A DNA stretch of 64,000 bases from Girardinichthys multiradiatus (lineage: Eukaryota; Chordata; Actinopteri; Cyprinodontiformes; Goodeidae), in contig NC_061818.1 of assembly GCF_021462225.1 (NCBI RefSeq), forward strand, positions 15,401,403 through 15,465,402, given 5' to 3'. The translations under genes and the position numbers were made by a program. Position 1 is the stretch's first letter, and each line of letters opens with the position of its first letter. The notes under the pieces were generated by a model, which was given only the letters and a program-made list of their open reading frames with translations, was not told where the DNA came from and made no database searches. Below are positions 13,034 through 25,539 of the stretch, piece by piece.

Positions 13034-14640
13034 CAGGTCCTTCTCAAAATATTAGCATATTGTGATAAAGTTCATTATTTTCCATAATGTCATGATGAAA
13101 ATTTAACATTCATATATTATAGATTCATTGCACACTAACTGAAATATTTCAGGTCTTTTATTGTCTTAATACGGATGATTTTGGCATACAGCTCATGAAA
13201 ACCCAAAATTCCTATCTCACAAAATTAGCATATTTCATCCGACCAATAAAAGAAAAGTGTTTTTAATACAAAAAACGTCAACCTTCAAATAATCATGTAC
13301 AGTTATGCACTCAATACTTGGTCGGGAATCCTTTGGCAGAAATGACTGCTTCAATGCGGCGTGGCATGGAGGCAATCAGCCTGTGGCACTGCTGAGGTCT
13401 TATGGAGGCCCAGGATGCTTCGATAGCCTTCAGCTCATCCAGAGTGTTGGGTCTTGAGTCTCTCAACGTTCTCTTCACAATATCCCACAGATTCTCTATG
13501 GGGTTCAGGTCAGGAGAGTTGGCAGGCCAATTGAGCACAGTGATACCATGGTCAGTAAACCATTTACCAGTGGTTTTGGCACTGTGAGCAGGTGCCAGGT
13601 CGTGCTGAAAAATGAAATCTTCATCTCCATAAAGCTTTTCAGCAGATGGAAGCATGAAGTGCTCCAAAATCTCCTGATAGCTAGCTGCATTGACCCTGCC
13701 CTTGATAAAACACAGTGGACCAACACCAGCAGCTGACACGGCACCCCAGACCATCACTGACTGTGGGTACTTGACACTGGACTTCTGGCATTTTGGCATT
13801 TCCTTCTCCCCAGTCTTCCTCCAGACTCTTGCACCTTGATTTCCGAATGACATGCAGAATTTGCTTTCATCTGAAAAAAGTACTTTGGACCACTGAGCAA
13901 CAGTCCAGTGCTGCTTCTCTGTAGCCCAGGTCAGGCGCTTCTGCTGCTGTTTCTGGTTCAAAAGTGGCTTGACCTGGGGAATGCGGCACCTGTAGCCCAT
14001 TTCCTGCACACTCCTGTGCACGGTGGCTCTGGATGTTTCTACTCCAGACTCAGTCCACTGCTTCCGCAGGTCCCCCAAGGTCTGGAATCGGCCCTTCTCC
14101 ACAATCTTCCTCAGGGTCCGGTCACCTCTTCTCGTTGTGCAGTGTTTTCTGCCACACTTTGTCCTTCCCACAGACTTCCCACTGAGGTGCCTTGATACAG
14201 CACTCTGGGAACAGCCTATTCGTTCAGAAATGTCTTTCTGTGTCTTACCCTCTTGCTTGAGGGTGTCAATAGTGGCCTTCTGGACAGCAGTCAGGTCGGC
14301 AGTCTTACCCATGATTGGGGTTTTGAGTGATGAACCAGGCTGGGAGTTTTAAAGGCCTCAGGAATCTTTTGCAGGTGTTTAGAGTTAACTCGTTGATTCA
14401 GATGATTAGGTTCATAGCTCGTTTAGAGACCCTTTTAATGATATGCTAATTTTGTGAGATAGGAATTTTGGGTTTTTATGAGCTGTATGCCAAAGTCATC
14501 CGTATTAAGACAATGAAAGACCTGAAATATATCGGTTAGTGTGCAATGAATCTAAAATATATGAATGTTAAATTTTCATCATTACATTATGGAAAATAAT
14601 TAACTTTATCACAATATGCTAATATTTTGAGAAGGACCTG
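13034..14640 (-). mobile_element. Tc1-like transposon copy A (near complete)
   Basis: A 1,607-bp element flanked by TA (13032-13033 and 14641-14642). The long inverted repeats are about 200 bp each; they start 'caggtccttctcaaaatatt' and end with its complement. One transposase frame lies between them on the minus strand. Copy B of the same family is at 41793-43402 in the opposite orientation. The small divergence between the copies indicates fairly recent activity. Confidence 0.95.
13311..14312 (-). CDS. Tc1-like transposase, copy A
   Basis: A 333-residue transposase that would cut and paste the surrounding element at TA sites. The N-terminal paired-type helix-turn-helix DNA-binding region (about residues 1-110, with RIGCSQSAVSRHL) is followed by a DDE catalytic domain: LFSDESKF (first Asp), QHDLAPAHS (second Asp) and DLNPIENLW (Glu at the DD34E position). 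Length is normal for the family. Compared with copy B there are about ten substitutions and one lost codon in LKA-IEAS. The catalytic residues are present, but activity is unproven, and the codon loss near the end of the catalytic domain may matter. Confidence 0.93.
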   Translation of the reverse strand: MGKTADLTAVQKATIDTLKQEGKTQKDISERIGCSQSAVSRHLSGKSVGRTKCGRKHCTTRRGDRTLRKIVEKGRFQTLGDLRKQWTESGVETSRATVHRSVQEMGYRCRIPQVKPLLNQKQQQKRLTWATEKQHWTVAQWSKVLFSDESKFCMSFGNQGARVWRKTGEKEMPKCQKSSVKYPQSVMVWGAVSAAGVGPLCFIKGRVNAASYQEILEHFMLPSAEKLYGDEDFIFQHDLAPAHSAKTTGKWFTDHGITVLNWPANSPDLNPIENLWDIVKRTLRDSRPNTLDELKAIEASWASIRPQQCHRLIASMPRRIEAVISAKGFPTKY

Positions 14641-14642
14641 TA

Positions 14643-15370
14643 TTTGAGCTCCTGTTTGAACTTGCTATACTGTAAGTGGCCACTGGAGGGCAGCAATGCA
14701 CCAGATTTCACTTCACTACAGTAACAGGAACTATTGAGGTTTTTGTGCTGAAATAAATCGTTGTTTTTGAGTCTTGTTTTGTTTTATGTAGTTTAATGGA
14801 GGGAATTTTTAACTCGCAATGCACTCTAGCCCCAGTTACTTGCAACACTAACAGATCTCAAACTGAAGCAGCTAATTAGGTCTCTAAAATGCTACACCAT
14901 CTTTAAAATGGATGTAACTTTATGAAAATCAACTGCTTACAAACACAATGTACCTACTGCGCGTTGCTTCATAGTTTTAGACGGTTAACTTGTCTTTTCT
15001 AGTATATTGTTTGCTTGGTTTTTCTTTCTACACTGAAGAAATGTCCGAGAAGTTGTAAATATAAAATAAATGTTAATTTTAAATTCATTGGTTTACAATG
15101 CTGTGTTTAAGGTTTAAAATTGGTGCTGGTCATTTCATGATCGAAGTACACGACTTTTTCAGTTCACTTCCTATCAACGAGCATGCGTCAGTTCATATTC
15201 AGTAGGGGACGTTTCGTACTTGATAACAGACAATTGAATTAAAATTAGGAATGTTTATGACAGCCTCCCTTCATAACTTGTGAACTGCCACAAAAATAAA
15301 CCAATTTGCGAGCAGGGTACAGCAGGAATTCGACAACTATTTATTGGTTTTCATAGACGTTATGTATGAT
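14643..15370. other. Intergenic spacer before the tRNA
   Basis: About 730 bp between Tc1-like copy A and the tRNA gene. I see no coding similarity, repeats or regulatory motif that I can defend. Confidence 0.4.
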
Positions 15371-15443
15371 GCCCCAGTGGCCTAATGGATAAGGCACTGG
15401 CCTCCTAAGCCAGGGATTGTGGGTTCGAGTCCCATCTGGGGTG
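15371..15443 (+). tRNA. tRNA-Arg (anticodon CCT)
   Basis: A 73-nt cloverleaf that would decode AGG. The acceptor stem gccccag pairs with ctggggt, with a G discriminator base at 15443. The D arm is in 'tggcctaatggata'. The anticodon stem ctggc/gccag encloses the loop ctCCTaa (anticodon 15404-15406), and the T arm has 'gggttcgagtccc'. No intron. A T-run just downstream (tcttttt) fits RNA polymerase III termination. The CCA end is not encoded, as normal in eukaryotes. It is a single gene lying alone, about 310 bp upstream of plbd1. Confidence 0.95.
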
Positions 15444-15589
15444 GTCTTTTTGTATACCCTGTATGACGTCTGACATATTACTTCGTGACCTTTTTTATAT
15501 TTTCAGCTTGTTGCAGATACAACATGAACTTTACCTGGCTATTTATCCATTACTTTTTCATTCATTACTCGCTGTTTCTTTTTTTTCCT

Positions 15590-15753
15590 GGTCTCTCGGC
15601 CAATCAGGAAGCGCTCCGCTCCCGTGACTCTCGAACTACCCTGGACTTTCCCTCGGTCTCATAACATAGATTTCCTCGTTGCTTCCATTTCGTTTAGTTC
15701 ATTTGTTTCTTCATGCTGCTCCACACCTAGCGTCTCACTGCATTTTTGCAAAC
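15590..15753 (+). promoter_or_regulatory. Probable plbd1 promoter and 5' UTR
   Basis: A CCAAT box in its usual context (ggCCAATcagg, core 15600-15604) lies about 150 bp upstream of the plbd1 start codon. Around it is a short GC-richer stretch. No TATA box is visible. The assignment is inferred from position. Confidence 0.4.
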
Positions 15754-18700
15754 ATGCTATTAATAATGAAGCTTTGTGTCTTCCTTTCAGTCCATGTATT
15801 GACGACCTTCGCTGCTGACAGTAAGTAGGAAGACTGTTGGGATAATCGCTGGTGGTTGTATATGGATCAACTAACTTTACTTTCATGGAATTTACCTGCA
15901 GACTAGTGGCTGGTTGAAAGCCTAAAAACAAGTTTAAATACGTTTACTGGATTCACTTGCTGTGATTTGAGGTGTCTTGGAGACGACTGGTTTACTTAAT
16001 TAGTTAATAAGGCATCCCGTCATAAAATACGAGTTAAAAGTTACACTTTCATGGGGATCAAACTATTTAAGTTCAACAAAACTGAAAATTATTATTTATA
16101 TGTAATATGACTCTTAACTGCAAGTTACACATTCAGGACTGGTGGTACACTGAAGGTGTAGCTTTAATATTAAGTGTGGGTTGTTCATTACATTCAAAGA
16201 AGCATTTGAATGAATTGGTGTTTGATTAATGTCGCCATTTTATAGATGTTTGACAATATTGATCTCTGCCTAGATATGACAGCTGCCACTGTGTACTGGG
16301 ACCCAGAACAAAAGCTTGTGGTACTAAAGGAGGGAGTGATGGAGACTGAGGGCGATGCATATGGGTACCTGAACGACACCCTCTCCAGTACAGGCTGGAG
16401 TGTCCTGGAGATCCGTGCAGGATATGGAAAGACTCCTGAAACGGACGAGATGACCTTCTTCCTGGCTGGGTACCTTGAGGGATTCCTCACTGCCCAGTAA
16501 GAAGCTCTCATTACCTTACTGTATCTTTTTATGATATTAAGCATGTTTGTAAGGTAAGGCTATGGTAGATGAAAGCCTACTGATAGATGAGAGCAATGCC
16601 TTGCAGAAGTGTTCATACCCCTTTAACTTTTGCAAAGTTTGTCGTGTTACAACCATATTTTTTGGAACATTATATGATGCACACATAATACACACAAGTT
16701 GTTAATATTCATTAAGTGAATGGAAAAGAATACATGGTTATTAAAATCTTTTCATAAAAATCTGAAGAGAGTGGCATGCATATATGTTCATCCACCTTTT
16801 TTCTGATACCCCTATATAAAATCTAGTGCAACTTTTTGCCTTTAAAGGTCATCTACTTGAGAAATAGAGTAATTTAATCCCAATATAAAAGTACAGCTGT
16901 TCCTTGTACACCTGGTCAAACATGGTGGTGGCAAGATCATGCTGTGCAGAGAGACCTTTTTTAAGAAAAAACAGAAGCTGTTCAAAGCTGATGTAGCTGT
17001 GAACATCTTACAGTCTGTGCCAGAAAATTAACACTGCACTTCAACGTGGACACACTATCCCCTCAGTGAAACATGGCGGTGGCAGCATTATGCTGTGGGA
17101 CGCTTAGTTGTAGGAGGAAGATAGAGTGAATTATATACAGGGCAAACTCTGAAGAAAACCTTTTGGAGCCTGCAGGACAATGTCGCTTAATATACAATCA
17201 GAACCACAATGCAATGGTATAGACAAAAGCATTTTCATGTGTTAAAATGGCCCAGTCAAAGGCCAGACCTAAATCAAATTGAGAATATTTGCCAACACTT
17301 AAAAAGTTCTGTTCAGACACTCATTTCTCATTTGCCTTTCAGTTCTACATTGTACCTGATGTGTCAATGAAGGTTGTAGTGATAAGCTGACAAAATGTGT
17401 AAAATTTCAAAGGCCATGAGTAGGTTTGCAAGGCACAGTAGAAATCCATTAAACCAACTAAAAACAGATCCCAGATACAGATACTGTTATAATCCTCTCT
17501 TTCAATGTTTCCTAACCCATTTGTCCAGTAACAATTCTTGCTCTCCTTCCTGAGGCAGATGATGGACCACTACACCAACATGTATCCACAGCTGATCACC
17601 GACCCGAAGATCCTGGATCCAGTTAAGACTTTCATAGCGTAAGTATGTTCTGTTTTCCCTTTAAGAAACGAAAGCCACAGCACTAGCAGAACTGTCCCCA
17701 CAAACAGTAGGCAGTCCGAGGTACACATGGCAGTCATCATCTTTCATATCCGTTTCTCAGTTCAGTTCATGGTTCAGTCATGTGATGCGGCTGATATTTA
17801 ATGCCTGTCTTCAGTCATCAACTATACTGCACACGGATCAATGCATCTGTTTGCTTTTAACTCATCAACGATGTTGACGTGTTTACAGATGTCTGAGTTC
17901 AGTGGTCCTTTTTTTAGCATGTGACAGCTCAGCACAGCTCTTGTCTGTGGAACATCTTAGTGTGCGCTCAGTTTTTTTTTTTGCAGGTGACAGTGAATAA
18001 TAACTAAACAGGAAATCTCGGCCTCACAGGAAGCAGGACTCGTGGGTCAGAGAGCAGGTGAAGCTCAACAAAAGCTCTGATCCTCTGTGGAAGCACATGG
18101 GCTTCATCATTGCCCAGATGGACGGCCTGCAAGCTGGAGTGGCAGACTGGGCCAAGAAGCAAGGAAAGAAGGTCAATAAGACATACTTCAAAATTTTATG
18201 TCACAAAAACAACGCATGGCCAAATGCATCCCAAAAAAAACTTGAAACAATCATGAAATGCAAAATACAGTAAGAAGAGTCTCCAGGCATCTCCAGACAT
18301 TAATATCTGGAATCAAATTGCACAAGGAATGTTTTTTACTTATAAACCTGTTGTAAGGGATATCTTATATCTTCTATTTATGATTCACACTTCATCTCAC
18401 AGACCATGATCTTTTAAAAAAACACATTGCTACGTTCATATTTAGAATAAGGAAGTTCCAAGGCCAACCAAACTTCTCTCTGTAAAGTTTGACATTTAAA
18501 AGGAAAATCTGAATATTGTTTTACCAGAGCACATGTAGATCCTGGGTTTTACTGGGTTAGTTTTTAATCTTCTCTTCTAATGTGCTACAGTTATATTCCT
18601 ATATGGTAAATAAATGAGTAAAGTAGCAGCAGTTCAGAACCTAATATGTTACAGTTACCATGCTTTCTTATGGAGCTTGAGGTCTGTCAGCAAAATAATA

Positions 18701-21700
18701 TTTAGTTTTTGATCCTCACTCCTCAGTGGAGGCAGCAGCTCTGTTTGTTTTCATTTGCTGACCAGCTGTTAATCTGCCATCCTTCCCACAGCCACTGTCG
18801 ATTTTTGATGTCCAGTTCCTAAACAGCGTGGGAGACCTGCTGGATCTGATCCCAGCCTTGGTTCCCAGCTCCAACTCTCCGCTCAGAGACTTCAAACTCC
18901 CAGGGATGGGGCACTGCTCAGCTCTCATCAAGGTGAGATACCTAATCTGATTCAGCCAGATTGATGCCCCTTTCAAAAGAATTGTCAGCAAAACGCAGTA
19001 TAAGGTCACACTTCCTCAAAATTTCTGCAGAGCACATCAGCTATGTGCCAGCTGACATACAATCATGCTAAAAAGAAAGTACACCTACTTTAAATTCCAG
19101 GCTTTTACATATTTTTGACTGAGATGCACTGATCAACCCGCCAGGGATTGGAATCGGCTCTGATCAGTGATCTGCAGGCCAGATACAGAAACAAAACAGA
19201 TTTGTTTCTATTCATTAAACGCATCCAAACTAAGAATTTCCACAGTTTTAGTATAGGAGTGGATCAACCAACAGTCCGTTGATGTGCAGTTTTAAAGTTA
19301 CTTAAAAATCAGATAAGAGTTAGGGACATATTTTCTGATGCATAAATGGAGATAATAATACGTTTTTAATTTGGATTGGATTTAAATTTACAACTTTAAT
19401 CAAAGTTGTTACATTCCTTTAAATAAAAACAAAATCTGAAATCGGTTTCGGCCAGGAAAAGCCTGATCATTGCATCAGTATTTTTTTAATTTGTCTAGAA
19501 TTGTTGGTGAATACCTGATTTCTTACAGATTAATTTTGTCAAGGCAAATTGATGGAATCTGTGGTGTGTTGCTTTCTACACTTGAGGTTAGATTTAAAAC
19601 CTGGAAGACACCAGTTCATTTAAATGTTAAATATGTGCTTTCTTTCCAGTATGACATTAAGGTGGTCTTTATGTACAAAATTAGAAGTAAAGAGTTGATT
19701 TTTGTGTTAACTAACCTGTTGCTGCCTTATTGGAATTACATTTTTATTTTATTTTTTTTGTGCAGTGCAGTTCTAGTTTTGCTTCATCTTCTACAAGTTA
19801 AGGATCCTGTATTTGTTTATCCATTATTATTACCCAATAGGACACAATTAAACACAACAAAGTATAATTCTGAAGCGTTTAGGTCAGTTATGTTTTCAGA
19901 TGATTCTTTCCACTAGTACCATATTTTACCTAGAGCTGCACAATATACCTAATTAGAATTGCCATCACAATATCAATATGTATAATATTGCAGTTAAAAA
20001 GGACTGCTTGAATTCAATTATAGTTTTATCTTCCATGCATTTATGCTCTACATGCCAATAATATGGACTGTTACATGGACATCTCCCTGACCCTGATGTT
20101 CACACCTGCAATAGACTTGTTAGACTGAGATGAAGAAGCTCATGCAGAGTTTGGGAGACATTATGATAAAAAACAAAGAAAAAAGGAAGGTAAATTTGGT
20201 TTAATCATAATCGATATCATCTTTGGAATTTTCAGCAATAATATCACAACTGAGAGGCTTCCTAATATCATGGAACCCCATTTTTACCCAGTTACACTCT
20301 TCATTGTAACTCGTGCTGTTTTTGATCTGAGTTGATCATCCTTAAAACTGATAAGTTGTTGTTAACACAACAAACAGCTTGTTACTTCACTGGTGTGAAG
20401 GTTGCCGATTGCTGCCCTTTTCATCAGATCCTTTGGCTTGCAGCTAAAACAATGGCGAGATACAGGTGGCAAAGCTGCAACCTGATAAAGAACCTTACAA
20501 TACATTTTTCAGAGCGCTCCATCCACGATGGCCTTGGTGTGAGGCCAGTATGACCAGTCCTGGTTCAGATGTTCTATGAAAGTGAATGTTCAGACAAGAT
20601 GTCACTGCTGCTCACAGGCTTCTCCATTCTGCACCCAGGACCCTGATATGCCATGATGAAACCATGATGATCTGTGCACACTCAAAAATGTTGTGGAGGT
20701 CTCTAATACTCCATCATACATGATGGGAGCAAACCTTATTCTTCTCAGAAAATCAATAAATCCCTCCAGGACGCTGTAAAGATCATCAACGCTCAGGCTA
20801 ATTTTTTAATTGGGAAGGGAGCCTATAAATTATGACAGTAATAATATAATGCAATACATCTTGTATAGAAAAGTATTTTTGAACCATAAACCTTATGTCC
20901 ACTCAACTGTCTGGTGTCTTCCTCCATAGATGCTTCCAGGCTATGAGAACCTCCTGTTTGCCCATTCCAGCTGGTACACCTACGCTGCCACCATGCGCAT
21001 TTACAAACACTGGGATTTTCACATCTCTGAGGCCCACGCAGCCACTGGGAAACTATCGTTCAGCAGCTACCCAGGTAACAGAAGGCCCAGGACAGTCTCT
21101 GTTTGTCTCTCAAAATCTTCTGTCTGACTAATCAGTTCTTTATTTGTCCCTCCAGGTTTTCTTGTGTCTCTGGATGATTTCTACCTTTTGGGTAGTGGTT
21201 TGATGATGACCCAGACCACCAATAACGTCTTTAATTCCTCCCTATTTGATAAAATCACTCCAAACAGCCTGTTGGCGTGGCAGAGGGTCAGACTGGCTCA
21301 TAGCTTGGCTCACACAGGAGAAGAATGGGCCAAAATCTTCTCAAAGTACAACTCTGGTCAGTGGATCACAGTAATCTTATATGCACCTTTGAATGCACCT
21401 TTTTACCGCTCCTTCCTCTGCTAACCGTCCCTGCAGGCACCTACAACAACCAGTACATGGTGGTAGACAGGAGCAAAGTTAAGCTGGGTCACAGCATTGA
21501 TGACGGTGCTCTGACCGTGGTGGAGCAGATCCCTGGCTTGGTGGAATACTCTGATCAGACACAAGCTCTGCGCCGAGGTAACACGTCATCCTTTTCTGTT
21601 TTTGACACCACTTGTCTTGTCGATCTCTAAAGCATACGGTTCCTTTCGGCTTTCGGTTGATGCAGGTCACTGGCCGTCCTACAACATTCCCTTCCACCAG

Positions 21701-24700
21701 AAAATCTACACCCTGAGCGGATATGGGGAAATGTGGAGGGAATATGGCGAGGACTTCTCCTACGATCTGTGTCCCAGAGCCAAAATCTTCCGGCGCGACC
21801 AGGCTGATGTGAAGGATCTGGACTCTTTGAAACACATCATGAGGTTCAATGGTGAGTTATTTAATGTCACTTTGTAGCATCAGTGATTTTCATTCAAACT
21901 TATAGTGGCCCTCAAAAGTCTACAAACCCCTAAAGGCCAGGTGTCTGTGATGTAAAAATTCAGACCATGGAAAAAAAAATTCTAAACTTTTCGTCGTCGT
22001 CCGCTTCATCAAGGACCGGGTCAGCAGACTCCTCTGCCTTGAGCTCGTCTGGGGGCAGCTCAAGACATTCCCAGGCCAGCCGGGAGACATAGTCCCTCCA
22101 GCGTGTCCTGGGCCTCCTCCCGGTGGGACATGCCTGGAAAACCGTTCGGTGCCTCAGGAGAGGGAAGCAGTGCTTCACCAACATTGTTTACAGTGGAGTT
22201 GGGGAGCTGCTGACCTTGACTGGGGATATTATCAGGCAGGATCTCCTCAGTCCCAGCGTGGTGAACGCAGATACTGGGGACATGGAGTTGGACACTTTCA
22301 TCAACCAGACTGAAGTCACAGAGGTGGTTAAAAAGCTCCACGGTGGCAGGGCTTCAGAGGTGGATGAAATCCGCTCTAGGTACCTTAAGTCTGTGAATGT
22401 TGTGGGGCTGTCGTGGCTGACATGCTTCTTCAACACTGAGTGGCAGTCGGGGACAGTGCCTCTAGCCTGGCAGACCAGGTTGGTGGTCCCCCTTCATAAG
22501 AAGGGTGACCGGAGGGTATGTTCCAACTATAGGGGGATTACAGTACCCCAGGACTACACAGGATTTACAGGATTACAGGTATTGGAGAGGAGAGTCCGGC
22601 CGATAGTCGAACCTCGGCTTCAGGAGCAGTGTGGTTTTCGTCCCGGCCGTGGAACACTGAACCAGCTCTACATCCTCTACAGGGTGCTCGAGGGTTCATG
22701 GGAGTTTGCCCACATGTGTTTTGTGGACCTGGAGAAGGCATTTGACTGTGTCCCTTGTGATGCCCTGTGGGGGGTGCTCCAGGAGTATGGAATCGGGGGC
22801 CCTTTACTAGAGGCCATCCGGTTTCTGTACAAGCGGAGCAGGAGTTTGGTCCGCATTGCCGGCACTAAGTCGGACCTGTTCCCGGTGCATGTTGGACTCC
22901 GGCAGGGCTGCCCTTTGTCACCGGTCCTGTTCATAACTTTTATGGACAGGATTTCTAGGCGCAGCCAAGGGCCGGAGGGGGTCAGGTTTGGGGACCAGTG
23001 GATTTCGTCTCTTCTTTTTGCAGATGACATGGTCCTGCTGGCCCCCTCTAGCCAAGACCTACAGCATGCACTGGGGCAGTTCGCATCCGAGTGTGAAGCA
23101 AGTAGGATGAGGATAGGTTCCTCCAAGTCCGAGGCCATGGTTCTTGACCGGAAAAGGGTGGCTTGTCCTCTTCAGGTGTGAGGGGAGTTCCTGCCTCAAG
23201 TGGAGGAGTTCAAGTATCTGGGTATCTTGTTCACAAGTCAGGGGAGAATGGAATATCAACAGATAGATCGGTGCTGCTGCTGCAGTAATGAGTACGCTAT
23301 GCCGGTCCATTGTGGTGAAGAGAGAGCTGAGCCGAAAAGCGAAGCTCTCAATATACCGGTCGGTCTATGGCCATGAACTTTGGGTCATGACCGAAAGAAC
23401 GAGATCCCGGATACAAGCGGCTGAAATGAGCTTCCTCCGTAGGGTGGCCGGGCACTCCCTTAGAGATAGGGTGAGGAGCTCGGCCATCTGGGAGGGGCTT
23501 GGAGTAGAGCCGCTGCTCCTCCACATCAAGAGGAGCCAGTTGAGTTGGTCCAGGCATCTCCTAAACTTTTCCTCATGTGAAATCTATCCTGTACAATTGA
23601 ACTGAAAACAAACAAATATAAAATAAAATAAAATCAATAACCCTGTTGAATAAGTGTGTACACTCTTAAACTATTACTTTATTGAAACACCTTTCATTCA
23701 GTTTCAGCATTCAGTCTTCTTAGGTAGGTGTCTATCAGATTTACATATCTTGACTTAATATTTGCCCAATATTTCTTACGAAGGTTTTCCCCAAATCTGT
23801 CGTATTGTGAGAAAATCTCATGCTCCACAGCCCTCTTGAGGTGATCCCACTGATTTAGTTCTGATTTAGCTCTGATTAATTCTGGAAGTCCATTCAAAAG
23901 CTTTTACTTTATTTCCTTTTCCTGATTTTTAAGTTGTTTAACACGTTTATGACAAACTATGTGTCATTTTTCCTCTACTAAACAACATAGATTGTCTATT
24001 CTACATAGCACCTGTTAGTGGGTGGGACAAACAGTATTAGGCACAAAGTGAACAAATATAGACAAGTCAAATTATTTGAGTGAGTTTGACATGGGCCAAA
24101 TTCAGAAGACTAGACAACTTGGACAGAGTATCTCTAAAACTACAGCTCTTTCAGGGTGTTTATGGTCTGTAGTGCTCAGTATCTGTCAAAAGTGGTCCAT
24201 GTTATGAATATTGGTGTTGTGGCAACAGGGTCATTAGTAATTGAAGTTCACTGATGCATTTAAATACTGTGAAATATTGCTGTAAAGGTTTAGTTATCCA
24301 TCCAGAAGTGTCAACACATCATTAATCAGTACGTGTAAACAAATGCTTTAGTTTCATTGGTTGGGTTTTCTTTTCAGACTACAAGAAAGATCCGTATTCT
24401 GAGGGCAACCCCTGCAAAACCATCTGTTGCCGTAATGACCTGAAATCAGAAAAACCTTCACCAGGAGGCTGCTATGACACTAAAGTAAGACTTAATCAGG
24501 ATGACCATAGACAGGAAGAGTTATTTTTTAAGTCTGTTTGTAGCCTCTCTCAGGTTGTTACTCGCTGTTTTGCTTTCCATCCAGGTGACAGATTTCAACA
24601 TGGCGGGTGACTTTGTGGCAGAGGCGGTAAATGGGCCCACGACACAGGACGGACTCCCGCCGTTCTTCTGGGATAAATTCAGCAGCATCAGCCACCAGGG

Positions 24701-24761
24701 CCTGCCGCAGTACTACAACTTCACGTTTGTCAGGATGCAGCCTCGTTTGTTTGAGCCATGA
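15754..24761 (+). CDS. plbd1: plbd1, phospholipase B domain-containing 1
   Basis: A secreted/lysosomal Ntn-type hydrolase of the phospholipase B-like family that removes acyl chains from phospholipids. Exons: 15754-15820, 16274-16496, 17555-17638, 18030-18171, 18792-18932, 20930-21074, 21156-21356, 21437-21577, 21666-21851, 24378-24484, 24585-24761; together 538 codons including TGA, one open frame, close to the human length. Exon 1 encodes a signal peptide ([16 protein letters not shown]...). The Ntn nucleophile Cys is in GHCSALIK at the end of exon 5, where the family self-cleaves. Conserved blocks follow: [32 protein letters not shown], and the Cys-rich [12 protein letters not shown]. The exon-4 donor (gtcaat) is weak but the frame requires it. 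Intron 2 holds a Tc1-like relic and intron 9 a Rex3 insertion. The identity is secure. Confidence 0.95.
16590..17445 (+). repeat. Decayed Tc1-like copy in plbd1 intron 2
   Basis: Bounded by 'ccttgcagaagtgttcatac' near 16600 and 'ggtttgcaaggcacagta' near 17440, imperfect inverted matches typical of an old fish Tc1-like family. The interior has broken transposase pieces, including 'atggcggtggcagcattatg' near 17072. No coding frame survives. Confidence 0.6.
18172..20929 (+). other. plbd1 introns 4-5, mostly unassigned
   Basis: Apart from exon 5 (18792-18932) this stretch is intronic. I see no transposon ends. The long reading frame at 19470-19916 is AT-rich, strongly hydrophobic by composition and unlike any family I recognise, so I treat it as chance. 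Confidence 0.4.
21993..23560. mobile_element. Rex3 retrotransposon, 5'-inverted (twin-primed) copy
   Basis: Flanked by an exact 11-bp duplication, ctaaacttttc (21982-21992 and 23561-23571). From 21993 to about 22135 the element runs on the minus strand: the 3' end, encoding [17 protein letters not shown] sequence. From about 22136 to 23560 the upstream part, including the reverse transcriptase, runs on the plus strand. This is the arrangement produced by twin priming in LINEs. I name it Rex3 (RTE-related) because a stretch of the RT region here and in the second copy matches the sequence I recall for the commonly used Rex3 RT primers. It lies in plbd1 intron 9. Confidence 0.85.
22136..23181 (+). 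pseudogene. Rex3 reverse transcriptase fragment
   Basis: Part of the non-LTR reverse transcriptase. Visible blocks: [36 protein letters not shown] (motif A, Asp), [12 protein letters not shown] (motif B) and [11 protein letters not shown] (motif C, the FADD catalytic pair). The linker between the endonuclease and RT is partly present at the start; the endonuclease itself is absent. The frame ends at a stop at 23179-23181. RT-tail sequence continues to about 23560 with frame changes. A 5'-truncated, inverted dead copy. Confidence 0.85.
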
Positions 24762-25537
24762 GCTGTGTGTGGATGTGTGTGTGTGTTTGCAGAGAGACGA
24801 AGCAAGTCTTCTTCCCAGAGGCTTTTTGTGTGATGAATCCCCAGGGCCACAGGTACAATCTGTATACAGAACATCTCTCCGAATGAACGAAGCTTGTTCA
24901 ACGTCCAAACAGCATTTCAATGTGCATTTTTCTGTAATTTTTGCTCTCACAGTATAAGGAATTATCTATTTACAGTCACAGGAGTATGTTTCTTTTGGTG
25001 CCTTGAACACTGACAGCAACTTTAGTAAACATGCCAAATCAATGCACTATGTTATCTTTTAATCACTTGAATGTAAACAGTGCAATAGGTGCTGATTCTC
25101 TCTGCTGATGTGATTTATTCACTTTAAATCTATGCCAATAAAGCAACATCTCAGGTTTGTGTTTTTCTCTAAGCCTGTGTGTTATGTTGTAAATGTGCTT
25201 TTTATTACATTTTTACATTTTACCATCTTTGTTTTGTTTTGATCTTTGAGCACTGTGTTCAAAATGCTTGTGAAATCACTAAAACTCTGGAGGGCATCCA
25301 TGTTGATTTAGATGTGTTCTAGGAATGCTAGACAGAAAAAAAATCCCTTTATTTTAGAAAATCTTGTGGTAGAGATAATATTGGAAAATATTGCAATGAT
25401 GGTATTAGTTGCGATATATGCCTATCTATATAGCAAATGATTATTGCATTCCAAACAGTCCTTTGCGATATGAATATTGCACCCGCTAATATTGCTAAGA
25501 TGATTTGTGATATATTGTGCAGCCTTGATGTGTTCTA
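24762..25537 (+). other. plbd1 3' UTR and flank
   Basis: Begins with a short GT-rich run after the stop codon and contains a canonical AATAAA polyadenylation signal at 25137-25142, followed by a GT-rich downstream element around 25153-25185. The remainder up to 25537 is unassigned. Confidence 0.6.
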
Positions 25538-25539
25538 TC

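Larger units (their letters stand above)
21905..23930. repeat. Older fish repeat split by the Rex3 insertion
   Basis: Left piece about 21905-21981 ('ctcaaaagtctacaaacccc' ... 'gtgtctgtgatgtaaaaat'). The right piece starts at 23572 and contains 'ttgaataagtgtgtacactc' near 23645-23665. These resemble parts of one interspersed fish repeat, separated by the Rex3 copy whose target duplication lies exactly at the break. The outer limits are approximate. Confidence 0.45.

Noticed and set aside
19470..19916. 148-aa open frame in plbd1 intron 5
   Set aside because: AT-rich intronic sequence, hydrophobic by composition, no recognisable motif or context.
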